The position numbers were made by a program, and so were the translations under genes. A DNA stretch of 64,000 bases from Pectinophora gossypiella (taxonomy: Eukaryota > Arthropoda > Insecta > Lepidoptera > Gelechiidae), in contig NC_065422.1 in the NCBI RefSeq assembly GCF_024362695.1, positions 5,827,534 to 5,891,533 of the forward strand. Direction: 5' to 3'. Below are positions 33,795 to 47,110 of this stretch, piece by piece. The notes beneath the pieces are model-generated. The model was not told the origin of the DNA, made no database searches, and was given only the letters and a program-made list of their open reading frames with translations. Position 1 is the stretch's first letter. The number at the start of each line of letters is the position of its first letter.

Positions 33795-34840
33795 ATGGTC
33801 TTTACCGCCGCGGGCGCTTACTTCGTTAGCCATTCAATTTCTATCTACACAAATTTTAATATTTAAAAACGGTATCAACGGGTGCCACTATAGGCCCTTT
33901 TGATTTGGACCATTTCAAATATAGAATGCGTTGAGCTGCTTCTCAATGCTGCTTACACCGAACATGTCGTAAATTTTGGCTTCGAGAGATCGTATCCCCT
34001 TACACTATTCCACCAAGTTATCAGTTGACTATTTGCAGTTACATTCGGTATTCAAGTCCCAAGATAAATATGGTGAACCGTACAGTGCCAAGTTGCTGCC
34101 CATCGTATGTATGTTGGAGCGGACATAATCTAGTCTCAAAAACATTTATTGAACCCCAGGGGTCCAAAACAACAAGCAATTACAAAACCACACGACGACA
34201 TTAACATAATACACCATAATCGCAACCTAATATGTATAATCACAATATTTACATTCAAATCAACAAAACAGGTAGATGCATATTAGGACTGGCTCGTCTA
34301 GAGTATATGCCCTTTATATTTTAATGTGATTTTAGCCGTCAACATTGGTTTTGACATTGTCTTAAACATTAATACATATATAACAATGAACTATAAAGCT
34401 GTGGCTTTTATGGTCATAGGCAACATTTCCGCGACAAATATTTTTGTGTGGATTCTTATAAATACCACTGATAGGTATGTCTATTGTCTAAGAAGGATGT
34501 GGTTGCCCTTTACCTACAGTTTATAAGCCTGCACACTCGAGTTTATATACTTATATTGATTAGGTGAAAATGGCTTATGGTTGAAACATATTCGTGAAAA
34601 GTATTTACTAAACTCATCTAACCTACTCTATCGTATTTTTACCGACTTCAAAAAAGGAGAGGGTTCTCAATTCGACCGTATATTTTTTTTTTGTTCGCGG
34701 ATAACTTCGTCGTTTATGAACCGATTTTGATCATTCTTTTTTATCCTCTTCATGCAGAAAGCTCGGTGAGGTGTGCGTACTTAGTTCATGGATGGATGTA
34801 CCTCTGACTTCCCCAATTCGGATAAAGTCGTGAGCGTATG
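33795..34840. other. repeat-rich, no gene
   Basis: Holds repeat B at 34755-34838. The stretch near 34635-34740 (ACTTCAAAAAAGGAGAGGGT) looks like a widespread moth repeat, from memory and without a second copy here. A 61-codon minus frame at 34731-34916 runs partly over the repeat and is not credited. Confidence 0.4.
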
Positions 34841-37800
34841 TTGCAATGTCCCTCGTTTGATCCTTTTGCAACAAATCTCCAGCAAACTTTAAATACAGCA
34901 AGGATAATTTCACCATACGGTAGTTAACCAGACTTCAAAGGTTAGTGGTTCGCGTTATCAAAGCGGGGTTGTAGCCGGTGATTATGCCAGATCGGAGAAT
35001 AATGATAAAAGATAGTGGGCCGGCGCATGCGCGAGTCGTGATCTAGCGGTGTGTGACAGCTTTACTTGTGTGGCCAACTGTGCCTTGACCTGATTAGAAA
35101 ATGCGATAAATGTGACAAAAAGTATGCTTACGCTTGAAAAGGGTTTAAAATTGTCTTTTGGCCGCGATTGTCCCTTGCGAAAGGGATATTTTGCGATAGG
35201 AAGATATTGAGCAAGGAATTTTTCAAAAGGGACACTGCTAAGAAAAATCACCTATGAGCACGTGTTACAGTTGGCAACCATCGCCGAGACAATGGGTTTC
35301 ATTAAGGCCGCTGACCACGGCGCATTATTGAGACAGTTTCGCAACGTTTGCGACACGCGCGTGCGCAGCCCGCGCCCACAGCCGCTATGGTCATTATGCT
35401 ACGGGGAATGTTTCCAAGGAGAGTTTAGAAATTAGTTTCGTTACTGTGTCACAGTGACTCCACTATGGCGTTACTTTTAAAGACCGGATACAAAAAAAAT
35501 AACATAATAACAAAAAATATTTCAATTTAGTGTTTGAATTATCGAATTTCGAAAATTACTTAACAAAAATTAGATAACTCAGGTCTGAATGCAAAATTAA
35601 GTACTTGAATAAGAAACAGTCAGCATTGGAAGTACTGAGAAATATACCTAATAAGAAATATTAAAAGCAGATACTTAAATAATAATAAATAATACTTAAA
35701 TAAAAAAAAATATATAATTTAATTAATGACCCTGCAACTCAATTTCAATTAGGAAACACAAGGTTCGCAATCCCGCAACCCATTTACATTGGCGAGTAAC
35801 AAAGGAACCATACTTATACATTTCCCCATAGGAAAAATGGTGGGTATCCGAAATGAAGCAATAAAGGGCGAACAAGGGGCCATTTCGCGAGGAACGGCGC
35901 GCGCGCCGGCAACTCGCGGCCAGTCACGATTTGTTGGAAATTTTTAATTAGACCGGATAAACTACTCAAATCGCCAGCCGTTACTGCAACAATGATTGAT
36001 TTGTTTCTCTGGGAAAACGTGGGATGTCTTTATAAATACTGACGAAGACAAAAACGATAGGATGAAGGTTATATAAAGGTATTTATTATTTGGCATAGCA
36101 GGCATGAGTACGAGTATTATATAATATAACATGAATATACTATATTTCACACACAGGAAATACAAAACAAAAGAGAAATATAGTGTGAATAAAGTGTGTA
36201 ACAATTCCCAAATGTCAACAAAAAGTTTTAACTTAGGCGTCATGTAGACTTAGGTAGAGATATACTATTATGTACCACGTTTACCAACTTAATTTGGTGA
36301 ACATTTTCACTCGTATGTTGTTTATTTCACATTGCAGTTTCTGTAAACACCGTTAAATAAATAATTATGATTCAATTTCTCTGGCACATAAATAAGTTCT
36401 ACTATTGCTTAATATTAAATGTAGAAATATCAAACGACAGTAGATTGCATTTCATACAATACAAATACATAATCTAGCTTCGACTAAATAGGCTTCAACA
36501 TTATTTATTCAACAAACAAAGCTAAGCTGAACACCGACTCAGGTCAAGTAATACATTTGACAGTCGCAACAAAATCACGGTGACTAAATATAGGACCGCA
36601 AACTTCACAAAAGACGTCAAAGTCAAACCTCCAACAGCAATAACAACAATCGAGCCAGAGGACCATTCCATAAACAGATATGCATTCTTTAAAGTCGATG
36701 CAGAAGGGAGAAACTACAGAAAATAAGCAAAGAAGATTATACTCGAAAAGCATAAAGGTATAAAAACACTTGAGCATAAAAGTATAAAATTATTCCACTT
36801 GAATGAGTAAAAAGAAACAATTGTGCTAATACAGGTAACATTGGCAAGACTATAAATTATACTAGCACAAGTAGTACTCATGTTGTGTATTGACATGCTA
36901 AGTTACATACATTTATTTAATAATGTGAATGTACATGTAATATGAAATTGTAGACTTTGAAATTGTCTTAAAACGCCTTCAAATTAGTCGCATTACTGCA
37001 GCGCGGCAAAATTTGTATGGTGTTATTGCCGACTTGTGGCTCTACTTGGGGCTTCATATGTATTTATTGTACTTTTACATAGATCATACATCGATCAGCG
37101 TATAGGATCATCTTATCTAATGCACTACTTTTCCTCAATATCTTTATTTTGTCGTTTCTATGTTCCATTACGTCGCCATTCTTTAGCTGCACGACTATTG
37201 TAGCATATTATACATCAATGGCTGCACGTTATTACTGTGCACGTCTGAGCGACACAGCCAGGAGGGCCGATATATCCGGCACACCTTTTTCGCTGTCTAG
37301 ATCTGCAGACAGATTCTGAATGGAAACGCCTGTCGACACTGACAGGTAAGGTCTATTGAGTTTCTACCACATTACCGCCTAAGGGAGTCATTGCACTTAC
37401 ATTATAGCTGAACGGCTTTGTTATGATCTCATTACGTTTTAAATATGGTTGTAATAGCTGATGAGAAACAGGTTAAAAAACGAACACTGCGTCTGAAACA
37501 CGCAGTGTTAATTTTGACAGTCTACGTTCGAATATTTTATGTGTATTTATTATTTATTACTATTTTTTTGGATGTGGTATACTGATTTGTCTTTACTCAC
37601 TTCAGTTAAGAGAGAGATAGAGAAAGAAGGAGAACCCACTATCAGGAGTTTTAGTTGAAATCGACGAATTAAATGGGTTTATTTTTTATGACAAGAGGCC
37701 CGCTCCCGAGCGTAATATAATAGGATTTGTAAAAGCGGACGTGTTTACGTAACGTTATTGTGCCTTAATCCGTCTAGGACACGTCGCATACACAAATTGC

Positions 37801-38905
37801 TGCTCTAATTCACTGCGTTTGCGCAAAACTAATGAAACTGCGGCCGTGGTGAACGCGAGGTCGCGCGGGTCAAAAATTTTTCATATCAAAGCAATGTGAA
37901 ACGTGGAAAAGGGTATTTCAGCTAGAATAGGACATAAGGTCATTAGGCATGTGGTAAGTTAGGTGCTGAGGATGGTCATCGGTCATCCATCCCACAGCCT
38001 ACAAGATAGAAGAATAAGAGGACATTATGTTTCTTTAACATTTTATCTTTTTCAATGATTATGATGATGATGAATAGGAAACGAACAGAAAGATGTGAAC
38101 TGATAACTCTATCTGAACTTGAATCACATAAAAAAACAGCAGATGTTACGTAATTGAGACGTCTGTATTTTTTTTATGAGCCATCAGTTGTTCTGTAATT
38201 AAATTAACCACGATAGGCATATTAAAGTTACAAACTTTTAAACAGAACAGCCCCGCAGAGTGTTGCAATATGTAATACAAACTAGTTTGTATGCTGACAG
38301 GCTCTGTCGTTGCTATTGGTGGTCGATCCAGTTTGAAATTTGTGCAGCTCATTGAAACTATTCGCAGCCTAATTTATCTCGAAAGAGCCGGCCATTAAGG
38401 AATTAGTATGGCTAAGTTATGAAATTTAATACGCTCTTAACTTTATAATCCAGTGCCTACAGGGCAGGTGGATTATTATGTAAAATTGGAGGTACTAGCT
38501 ATTAAAATACTAGAAGGTAGTTAAGTTACTATACCTATGCTTATATAAGGTCAAACCATAAAATTCTAAGATTTTTATTCCAACATATAACTTAGAATTG
38601 TCAAAAGATCTACAAGGATGAGTTTATGAGCACCGAACGTCAATATCTTTAGTGTAACCGCTAATAGCCTAGAATCTTTTGAAGGTATGGGTAAAAAAGT
38701 ATAAAACAACCAATACATATAATTTGTGTGATTCAATTCACCTCGCATATAGCCGCATTCATTACAATCTTAACCGTGTCACAATCAATTCTATCACGAG
38801 TCAAAAACACAAATGTCTGCCGTCACATAACCCGCGTTACGCCATCTTGTTAAACATTGCAAGCTGCAACCAGAGCGTCTTCATCTTCAAATTGATTATC
38901 CTCAA
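34840..38905. other. 4-kb stretch without gene or recurrent repeat
   Basis: No exon recognised. CpG-rich islets stand out from the AT-rich background at about 35330-35400 (ACACGCGCGTGCGCAGCCCG), 35880-35935 and 37790-37880. They could be regulatory or promoter DNA of an unseen gene. Confidence 0.35.
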
Positions 38906-38908
38906 TAA

Positions 38909-40038
38909 TGTGCCGTTCCCGGGAATGTTCCCACTTTGGGAATGTCCCCCGTAGTAGAAAGACGCAAGTTATGTAAAAAGAGCTTTATTTACCTAGCTTT
39001 AGACAGATAGGGTGGTTGTTGTTGTATTGGACTGTATATCTCTCTCTCTATTTAAGAGCTGCGCTCTTGTCGGTGGAGTAACCGCCATTCCTCTCTTCTT
39101 CCCGCCAAAACCTTCACCTCCCGATACGACACGACCTGCACCTTCTCTTTTATTTGTTTCATAAATGTTATCCTAGGTCTACCCCTTCCTCTCTTCCCTT
39201 CAATTTTTTCCTTCTATAATGTTTGTTATAAATGAATCGTGTCGTATCATGTGGCCAATCATATTTCCTCTCCGGTTCTCTATAGTCTTCAATATGGTTC
39301 TCTTTTCTTCAACTTTTTCCAGCACTTTTTCATGTGACACCATTTTAGTCCAGCTGATACCCTCCATCCTTCGCCAACACCACATCTCAAACGCTTCCAA
39401 CCTCTCTCTGTCTCTCTGTGGACTGTATATGCGATTACGATAAATTCGAAATTCAACTGGTATGTCACGCTGGGTGGACTAGTACAAACTGCTGCGGATA
39501 TGGCACAAAATAATACAGTTTGCAAGAGTAAGGAAAGGCACAGTACCTGGTGGCGGCGCGTCTGACCTCAGCCGGCGGGTTCATAAAACACTGATTGATG
39601 ATGATACACTGCGATCAAGCACACAAACAACACAGTGCGGCGAGGTAAACCTTATTACAGCGAATTTGTCGAATTAATCACCAGGACATGTCCCCTTACG
39701 CGAAATTTGAGTTTTATTTTTACCAGCGCGTGCGTGTTGACAAGAGATTTTTCGCCATCTTCTTTTTCTTGACAAGCGCCTCCAAGCGACGAAACGCGGA
39801 ACTATCGCGTTATCTTCCTTCTCGTTCGCGCAGAGACGATAGGTATGTGCGGGAAGAGGATGGGAACAGGAAGTGGCGCGAACATACCAATCAAAAATCA
39901 AATTTAAACATATAATAATTATGGCGCAACCATAGGGTTAAAGTACAAGAAACAACAATTGAAAAAAAAGAAGCAGCCGGTGTCCTTACTAGCAAAGAGG
40001 AACATTTCCACTATGGAAACATTCCCGGGAACGCCACA
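38909..40038. mobile_element. Harbinger-like non-autonomous element
   Basis: 1130 bp with inverted ends TGTGCCGTTCCCGGGAATGT and its complement (one mismatch), flanked by TAA at 38906-38908 and 40039-40041. Three-base TWA duplications are typical of PIF/Harbinger. It contains a reverse-oriented LINE piece and no transposase. Confidence 0.7.
39050..39400 (-). mobile_element. LINE reverse transcriptase C-terminal fragment
   Basis: Minus frame reads MWCWRRMEGISWTKMVSHE and RRGNMIGHMIRHDSFITNII, standard C-terminal reverse transcriptase text of arthropod LINEs, ending at a GRPR-type stretch. Nested inside the Harbinger-like element. Confidence 0.7.
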
Positions 40039-40059
40039 TAACTGATAACCCTCATTAGC

Positions 40060-40255
40060 AATCTCTCTCTCTCTATTTAAGAGCTGCGCTCTTGTCGGTG
40101 GAGTACTCGCCGTTCCTCTCTTCTTCCCGCCAAAACCACCTCTTGATACGACACGACCAGCACCTTCTCTTTTATTTGTTTCATAAATGTTCTCCTAGGT
40201 CTACCCTTTCCTCTCTTCCCTTCAATTTTTCCTTCTATGATGATGTTCTGTGTCA
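40060..40255 (-). mobile_element. LINE 3' fragment
   Basis: EGKIEGKRGKGRPRRTFMKQ in the minus frame, ending near LHRQERSS; same family as 3500 and 39050. Lies just outside the Harbinger-like element. Confidence 0.65.
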
Positions 40256-40454
40256 TTAGCAATAAACAGTGTAAATTAATCGGCGCACGTCTACGTAGTG
40301 AACACCTGTCCAGTCTGTCTACTTCCTAAGTCGACGATTGCTTGTTAATGCAAATTTTGATTAATTTATTGAGAGCTAAAGAAAGATGGAGTACGTTTGT
40401 TAATTATGTAAGTAGAAGATGCTACAACACTAAATACGTAATGGTGTAAGATAA

Positions 40455-40720
40455 CATAGCTTCACGCCTGTATCCCCTAAGGGGTAGGCAGAGATGTAGA
40501 GTATACACCCACTTATCGCCGGCCATTTTAAGTGTCATGTAGGGAGCGAGCCTATTGCTTTAACCGGGCACAAATCTTGGAAACAACGTGATATCAATTA
40601 TGTATGATCCAAATATGAATTCAAACTGAGAAAGTCGAATTCTGTGGTACAGATAGAGCCTGGCCCGGGATACGATTATGAACCCGTTACGATGTAAGTC
40701 ACGCATTCTCTAAATAATAT
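40455..40720 (-). mobile_element. SINE C
   Basis: Reverse copy of 28733-28945: CACGCCTGTATCCCCTAAGG at one end and GATGTAAGTCACGCATTCTC at the head end. Confidence 0.6.
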
Positions 40721-40883
40721 GTAAATCGCTCTCTATAGCGACCACATTATCGTATTGAACTTCCAAGATGGTGGATTATGAAGAACCATAAGGATAAAAT
40801 AGATTGGTAAGAAGTTACCAATCCATTGCCCTTATGCTCGTACCCAATTAGTGTTACTATTATATATCAATGCTCGTAATTAT

Positions 40884-41049
40884 TCCGTGCTTCGGAAGGC
40901 ACGATAAGCCGTTGGCCCCGGGCTACTAGCCCAAACACCTCCACAAACCCGCAGTGGAGGAGTGTGGTGAAGTATGCTCCATACCCCCTCAGGTTGATTG
41001 AGGGGAGGCCTGTGCCCCAGCAGTGGGACGTGTATAGGCTGTTTATGTT
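40884..41049 (+). mobile_element. 5'-truncated SINE, type 1 tail
   Basis: Core and type 1 tail only. Exact 14-bp duplication ATGCTCGTAATTAT at 40870-40883 and 41050-41063. Confidence 0.8.
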
Positions 41050-41063
41050 ATGCTCGTAATTAT

Positions 41064-42641
41064 GAAAAACCAGATGGCAACATGCAAACAATACAAACTT
41101 GTTTTTCTTCTGTTTCATATGCAGTACTTGTGAATTATTGCTTAAAGGTTCCGCTATACAACCAAATACCAAAGAACAAAACTAAAGAAATTGCAGTTAG
41201 AAATCTCCTTGAATTGCTGAGTAGATAGATGCAGATATTCAAATCCAAGCCCACGAATTAAAACTTGCAAATTCTGAAACAATGTGGCACGCCCATTTCA
41301 AAACACCGAGAGAAAGATTTGCTCCGCATTGCCGGTATAAGCACATTTAGTCCTCAGTTCGTAATTTAGCAGTTAGTCATTGCAAACCGACTGTTGGCTA
41401 GATGCTGTGGCACCATTAATAATGGTTAGATTAATGACATTTTCAATGTGGATTGTGAAAGCGGACCACCTGTTCGAGAACAATATAAACTATAGAGTCG
41501 AACGTTTGTAAACAAAGAACTTGTAGACAAAAGAAATCCGGATAATTGAATTGGTCGAGGCAATAATCCTGTTTTTTATTGAATGGATTTAATCCGATAA
41601 ATTGGGAATTAGACTCGCTTAGTACGTAGAGCCAAAGGGATCTTTGTGACAATGTTTTCTGTCTCACAGTTTCGCAATGCAAATAAGTACTTATATTATT
41701 AAATGCCAATACGGAACTCATAACATCGTTATGACCACAACAATTAGGTAGTTTCCCAGGTCAAAGTTTCAAATCAAATCAAATCAAAATCATTCATTCA
41801 TTTGTTTCATTATGAAATTCAGATTACTAAATAAAGACACATCTAAAGGTGACGATAGACGTTTTCTTTTCTCTATTTAACTTATTTATGAATTTTAATA
41901 AAGAAAAATGTAATAAGAAGTACGACATTTTATCACGTTTTTCTATGGCGTCTCAGGTTGCTTTTTTTTTTCATACAAATTCCATAGTAATTTCCTGTTT
42001 TGACGTTTAGTAAAAAGTAACTGATTTGACTAGTTGAAAACTACCCTATTGTATAGCATCAAAGACGAAGCGAACACGATATATATCTAACAATCTGTCA
42101 AAATAAGTGCAATAATGGCGGTAATTTTACCCATATAGACATCTAGTGTACCACAATAGGTCGTTCAAAGTTTAGCTCTGAGTCGGTGACCGATAGTTTA
42201 GTCGCCATTTTCCCGCGATTAGAGTCGAGAATATATCTGTTATTTATGGTAGCAGTCGACTAATGCCGACGATTGCGTCTCTTGCGCACCAGACAACAAA
42301 GGTATCAACAGTGGAAATATTGCTACTAAAGTATTTTGTTGCATTTATTTAATATTTGAACCATTTAATATTGTCGAAAACGGTTGTATTTTCAAACATC
42401 AAGCATGATCTCATTACAGATACTTGAACTTATAGAATCCTTTTTTATATGTGTAAGCTTTTCATTACATTTAATAAACCAGGAAAATCTGGATGTCTTT
42501 TTGTAAAATATAAATACAACTCAACATTAGTTTCTATCTAATCCAATCGCCATTGACACCTACAAGCTTTTCAAACACCTCCAAGGCAGTAAATTGGCCC
42601 GATTCACAACGTATACGCTTCCTAATACCCCACTTTTCATT
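41064..42641. other. no gene seen
   Basis: Unique AT-rich DNA. An (AAATC)n-like run lies near 41771-41790. Minus frame 41443-41721 (92 codons) is within chance expectation. Confidence 0.45.
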
Positions 42642-42990
42642 GAATGTTCCCACTTTGGGAACGTTCCTGGCAGTAAAAAAGCGCAAAACTTAAGTAAATA
42701 GAGCTATATTACCTAACCTTTAGGTAGATAAGACAAGAGTACAGTCATGAGCAATATCATGTACGCACTTTAGAACTCTGTCGCACTATCATATTTGACA
42801 TTTAATAAGACGTACGGTTTAATTTGTCAAAAAAGTTAATGTGACATGGTTTCAAAGTGTATACATATTAGTACTAGTGACCGTACACGAAAGTACAATT
42901 TGAAAAAGAAAAGCAGCCAGTGTCCTTATTATTAAACACTTTTTACAACGGGAACATTCCCACTTTGGGAACATTCCTGGGAACGGCACA
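42642..42990. mobile_element. Harbinger-like element split by a MITE
   Basis: Second copy of the 38909 family, lacking its first bases. Ends GGGAACGGCACA. Interrupted at 42742-42883 by the 142-bp TA MITE. Confidence 0.6.
42742..42883 (+). mobile_element. 142-bp TA MITE, copy 6
   Basis: Full-length with TA on both sides, nested in the Harbinger-like element. Confidence 0.8.
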
Positions 42991-43175
42991 TCAAAATTCA
43001 AATTCAAAATTCAAAAACATCTTTATTCAGTATGTAACATAGTTACACTTTGAATCGTCAATTTTACATAACGAACGTCTCATCCGCCTAAAACTACTGC
43101 AGCTTCTCACAACCTGTATAGCCGGGGAAAAGAAGCTGCAAGAAAAACCTCGGCAAAGGGCCCTAGACGTTCTTT
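42991..43175 (-). repeat. probable interspersed repeat
   Basis: Begins with AATTCAAATTC-type repeats, then ACATCTTTATTCAG and CTGTATAGCCGGGGAAAAGA. No second copy here; called from general resemblance to moth repeats. Confidence 0.35.
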
Positions 43176-43761
43176 AAAAAAATAAAAATAAACATAAAAT
43201 ATTGGTATACAATTGAGTAAATTAGCTGCCTGGTCGCGGCCCAGTTGCGGTAGCTTCTACCTGTCGTCCTGACATTGAACTGGTCGGAGGCTGCGAGTGC
43301 GACATCCAAGCGAGTTTATCTCGCGAAATTTATACAGCACTATTACTCAAGTCCAAACCGACGATAGATAGATAATAATCAAGCCCAAAAATATTATTCT
43401 TAATAATTAACTATTTGAATTTGCGTCACTATACAACTCATTAGAATACAGCGAATTGCCATATTTAGTATTGTTAAAGGACAACATAATATTGGCCAAA
43501 ATCCTAAGATGAATATGAAGCTGTGAACGTGCGTAGCGCTGGTATCGGCGGTTTTTACATACAACTTGCTGTTACTTTTGGTATATTTTTTGTCCAATAA
43601 ACATAATAATGAACAACCCAGCCTGTCACACTTAATGCAGACGCAACTTCACAGTGGTTAGTGACCCAGTATTACCAGTTATGGTGGCTGCGATGACATT
43701 GAACTGGCGGAAGGTTGGTGCATCAACGAGCGAGGTGAGCCGCTAGTCTAGTGTGTAGGTA

Positions 43762-43925
43762 TGCCATTCCCAGACAAATCCATACAAATATTACAAATGC
43801 GAAAGTAACTCTGTCTGTGGTAATACGCTTCACGTTTAAACCAATGAACCGATTTAGTAGGTATGAAGATAGTATGAGATCTAAGGAAAAACATGGGATA
43901 GTTTTTATCCCGAATAATATTAGTC
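43762..43925 (-). repeat. interspersed repeat 3' end
   Basis: Reverse counterpart of 4520-4655 (ATGCGAAAGTAACTCTGTC). Confidence 0.5.
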
Positions 43926-44566
43926 GCAAATGCAAAAATAGTGTCCGTAGCCTGGAGCACACTTTACAAGAAGATAGAGTTTATAGGAGCTTCGATTTGT
44001 AGAACTCTGTTACTATATGTACCTTTATAGGATGGAATGTTTAAAAAATAGCTGATATGAAAAGACGACATATATAGACAAAACAAATCAATATTTAGAC
44101 ACTTCTACCTATATAAATTTTTTCTGTAATAAATCTTGCCCTGCACATTGAACAGTCATGCGTTATATTTCCGTATTGCATACAACATGTATTTTTGTAT
44201 ACTCGTACTATATCTACATTAGTTATTACTGCTTCAAAATATTGTATGCCTAATTTCTAAAAAAGCTTAAACTGATCTGAGAAACACAATATTTATTCTG
44301 CTTTCGCTTTAAGTTACACGACTTTTGGTTAAGAAACATTTGGAAAGGCAAAGATAGTCGCATGAATAAGTACTTATTCATATTTCTATGTGCCAGATGC
44401 ATTATTTATAGATAGGTATTAGCAATCGACAGGATTGCCGACATTGTATTCAAATGCATTGATGTGTCATGCAATAGTCGATGAACTTTCTTCCATCGAT
44501 AAAGTGGCGATTTATTTTTAACATAATTTGTACTACTCCGTTTTCGTAACAAAAAGTGCAACAATA

Positions 44567-44773
44567 CAGGGTGTTAGTGGCATCGTAACGAAAGTTAAAG
44601 GACATGTTTCAGACCATTATTCTGGCTTAATATCCAGTGGAATTCGTCGGAAAATTTATAAAACATTTTGTGTTGTTTTTTAATTATTTTCAGATCCGTA
44701 CTTTCGCGACGGAAAAATCCATTTGATATCAACTCAGAATCATGCTCTGAATTACGATGTCACTAACACTCTG
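44567..44773. mobile_element. foldback TA MITE, copy E
   Basis: CAGGGTGTTAGTGGCATCGT at the left, GATGTCACTAACACTCTG at the right, TA on both sides. Confidence 0.75.
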
Positions 44774-45487
44774 TATTTATAACGATGAAAAAACCATCAC
44801 TTCAGTTTAAGTTTACAGCCAACAGATAAACAGGATAAATTCCTATGTTATTACTTTTTAAATCCTGCTTTGGAACTGCATGCCCTTTTGGTATAAGCAA
44901 ATACAGTAACGCAACTACTTATTACTTTGCTTCCTGGATGTTTTATTTATGATATAAAATACAATATAATGGTTGTAATCCCGGGTGACCCTGTGAGTCA
45001 GGAAGTGACATTAGATTGCTATGACTACCTGATAGGTACACTGTAGGTAATATCTCTCTGACCTGCTACTAAGTATCGTCAACCGACCTTTTAGATATGA
45101 CTGCGATAGAATTGTTGTCAGATAGGATGACATAAATTATAGTCATTAGATAAATATTGCATTGACTTGTTATAACCACACCTTGCTAAACAGTTATTGT
45201 AAAGAGACAATGTTTAAAATAGATGGGATATTTGATGTATAAGATTTGATTTGAAACCGAAAGCAACCGGAAACCTATTAATTATTGTTTGTTCGTTTTT
45301 AGTGTTCAGCGTCTGATCTGCATCTTTTTTTATGTATTTGACATCAATGTCACCTGACGGCAAGTGGCGATGTGGTCGAAGATTGGACATGCTTACGTAC
45401 CTAGAAAATGCCTCTTTATTCTTGCCTTGAGGGGCCCAGATTGTACTTGTTGGGAAACAGATTGTTTTAATATTATTTACAAAAACA

Positions 45488-45970
45488 TTACACTACTCGC
45501 TCTAAGTCAGCGACATAATTACAACACCTGATAATTATAATTTCATAATAAGCATACCCCATATTGAAAACTTTAGAACCATAAAGAGACATGCCCAAAT
45601 ATGTCCGCGTATAATTAATTTCATAAGACAATTGGGGCATCAAACACACAACTAGAATCGATGTTTCCAAACTAGGAGTCGCTTCATTTATAACGACTAT
45701 AAGAATTGCAGGATGGTGAAACCTGGTGTAATTATTGTTTATGGTCAGTTTAACAAGTCCAAGATCATTAATTTGGACATCATTATATAGGCACCAACAA
45801 ATTTTGAAATTATACCTAAAGGCAAATATTAACTTAAGAAATTTTAAAATATTCATGGCTGATTTAGCGACAAGATAAAATGTATACTTATTACGGTGTA
45901 ACAAGCTTCTATGTAGTGAAGTGCTGAAAATAGATATAGATAACACATTACTATTAAGATAACAGGTCAA
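45488..45970 (-). other. 160-codon open frame, unknown
   Basis: Longest open frame outside the named genes and transposase. Hydrophobic and Tyr/Ile-rich, with HPAILIVVINEATP and SYEINYTRTYLGMSLYGSKV. No family recognised and no splice-linked partner found. At about 6-7 % stops per codon a frame this long is expected somewhat less than once in a window of this size, so it is suggestive only. Confidence 0.15.
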
Positions 45971-46256
45971 ATTATAGTATTATAATATACCTCTAATGTA
46001 ACTAATGTATGACCTGGTCCAAAAGAATCCATCACTCTACTGGCACTGCCGTGTTGTACAAGCCAGTGATAGACGCTGGACCAGGTAAAACCCAGACCTA
46101 GGGTCACCCCTTCTGTCTTTAAGCCTCCAACCAATATTAAAGGCTAAATAGTAATGGTAATTATCATTACTATTTATTTATCTATTTGTGAGTCACCTTT
46201 AATTCTACTCGTATGCTTTCATTCTTCTGCATGTCGACATGTCGCTTGCTAACTTT

Positions 46257-46578
46257 CTTCTTCTTCTGACGAGTGGGTTGTGAGGTGGATTACCAACCCC
46301 ATAAACCCTGGTGTCAGGGTTACTATTGAGCCGCCAAAGGCCCCTGACATGGCTCATGTAACGACTACTAACTTACATCTATAAGTAGTTACCGGGACCA
46401 ACGGCTTAAAGTGCCTTGCGAAGCACGGATCGTCTTACTTTCGGTCAATCAGGTGATCAGCCTGTAATATCCTAACCAAACTAGGGATCACAAAATGATT
46501 TCTGTGATACGGGACCTCCGGATCTCAACAAGGGAGCTCAACGCTCAAACCACTGGACCACGGGGGCCGTTTTGGCCG
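46257..46578 (-). mobile_element. tRNA-headed SINE, type 2 tail
   Basis: Exact 10-bp duplication TGCTAACTTT at 46247-46256 and 46579-46588. The head is damaged near 46500-46530. Confidence 0.8.
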
Positions 46579-46974
46579 TGCTAACTTTAAATAATAATTT
46601 TACCTTAATGCTTCTGAGCCATGAAAATAGTGACAAACCCATTGGGTATATCTAAACCTCTATTCAAAATACTCTGACGAATCATTTTGGCATTGGACGT
46701 CAGGTGTACGATTACTTATGATTAAACGGTCGCTCAGGTAACATTACAAGAAATGTAGGTATAATCATCGACTCTATGCATCGAATATTTTCCTGTTGGC
46801 ATGTAACCAAGTGTTTGATGAAGAGGTTCTTGGAAGCTCGTTAGTTGATCGCAGAGGACATTGGTGGTTATCCACTTATCGTATTGTCAGTGTTGCTGAT
46901 GTAATGTTTGTTTACTACATGTGAGGGTTATGTAGAGCAGTTGACTTATGAAATTTGACTGTGTGAAATGTTCA

Positions 46975-47110
46975 TAAGATAGCATCCCGCCTTTATCCCA
47001 GAAAGGTTAGGCACAGTTTTAAAGTATATACAATTTATCCTCGCCAGCTATGTAGCTAAAGTGTTCATCACCCTTAGGAAAGTGGGATGACGGCAAGAGG
47101 CTGATAAGTT
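46975..47110 (-). repeat. SINE C fragment
   Basis: TTTATCCCAGAAAGGTTAGG and the following Cys-codon-free stretch match one end of 40455-40720. Confidence 0.45.

Noticed and set aside
34731..34916. 61-codon minus frame that at first looked like an NAA15 TPR exon
   Set aside because: It runs over a repeat seen five times in the window and shows no NAA15 residues or splice sites.
39688..39915. Two overlapping 75-codon frames on opposite strands
   Set aside because: They are mirror images within the Harbinger-like element, lack family features and fit chance.
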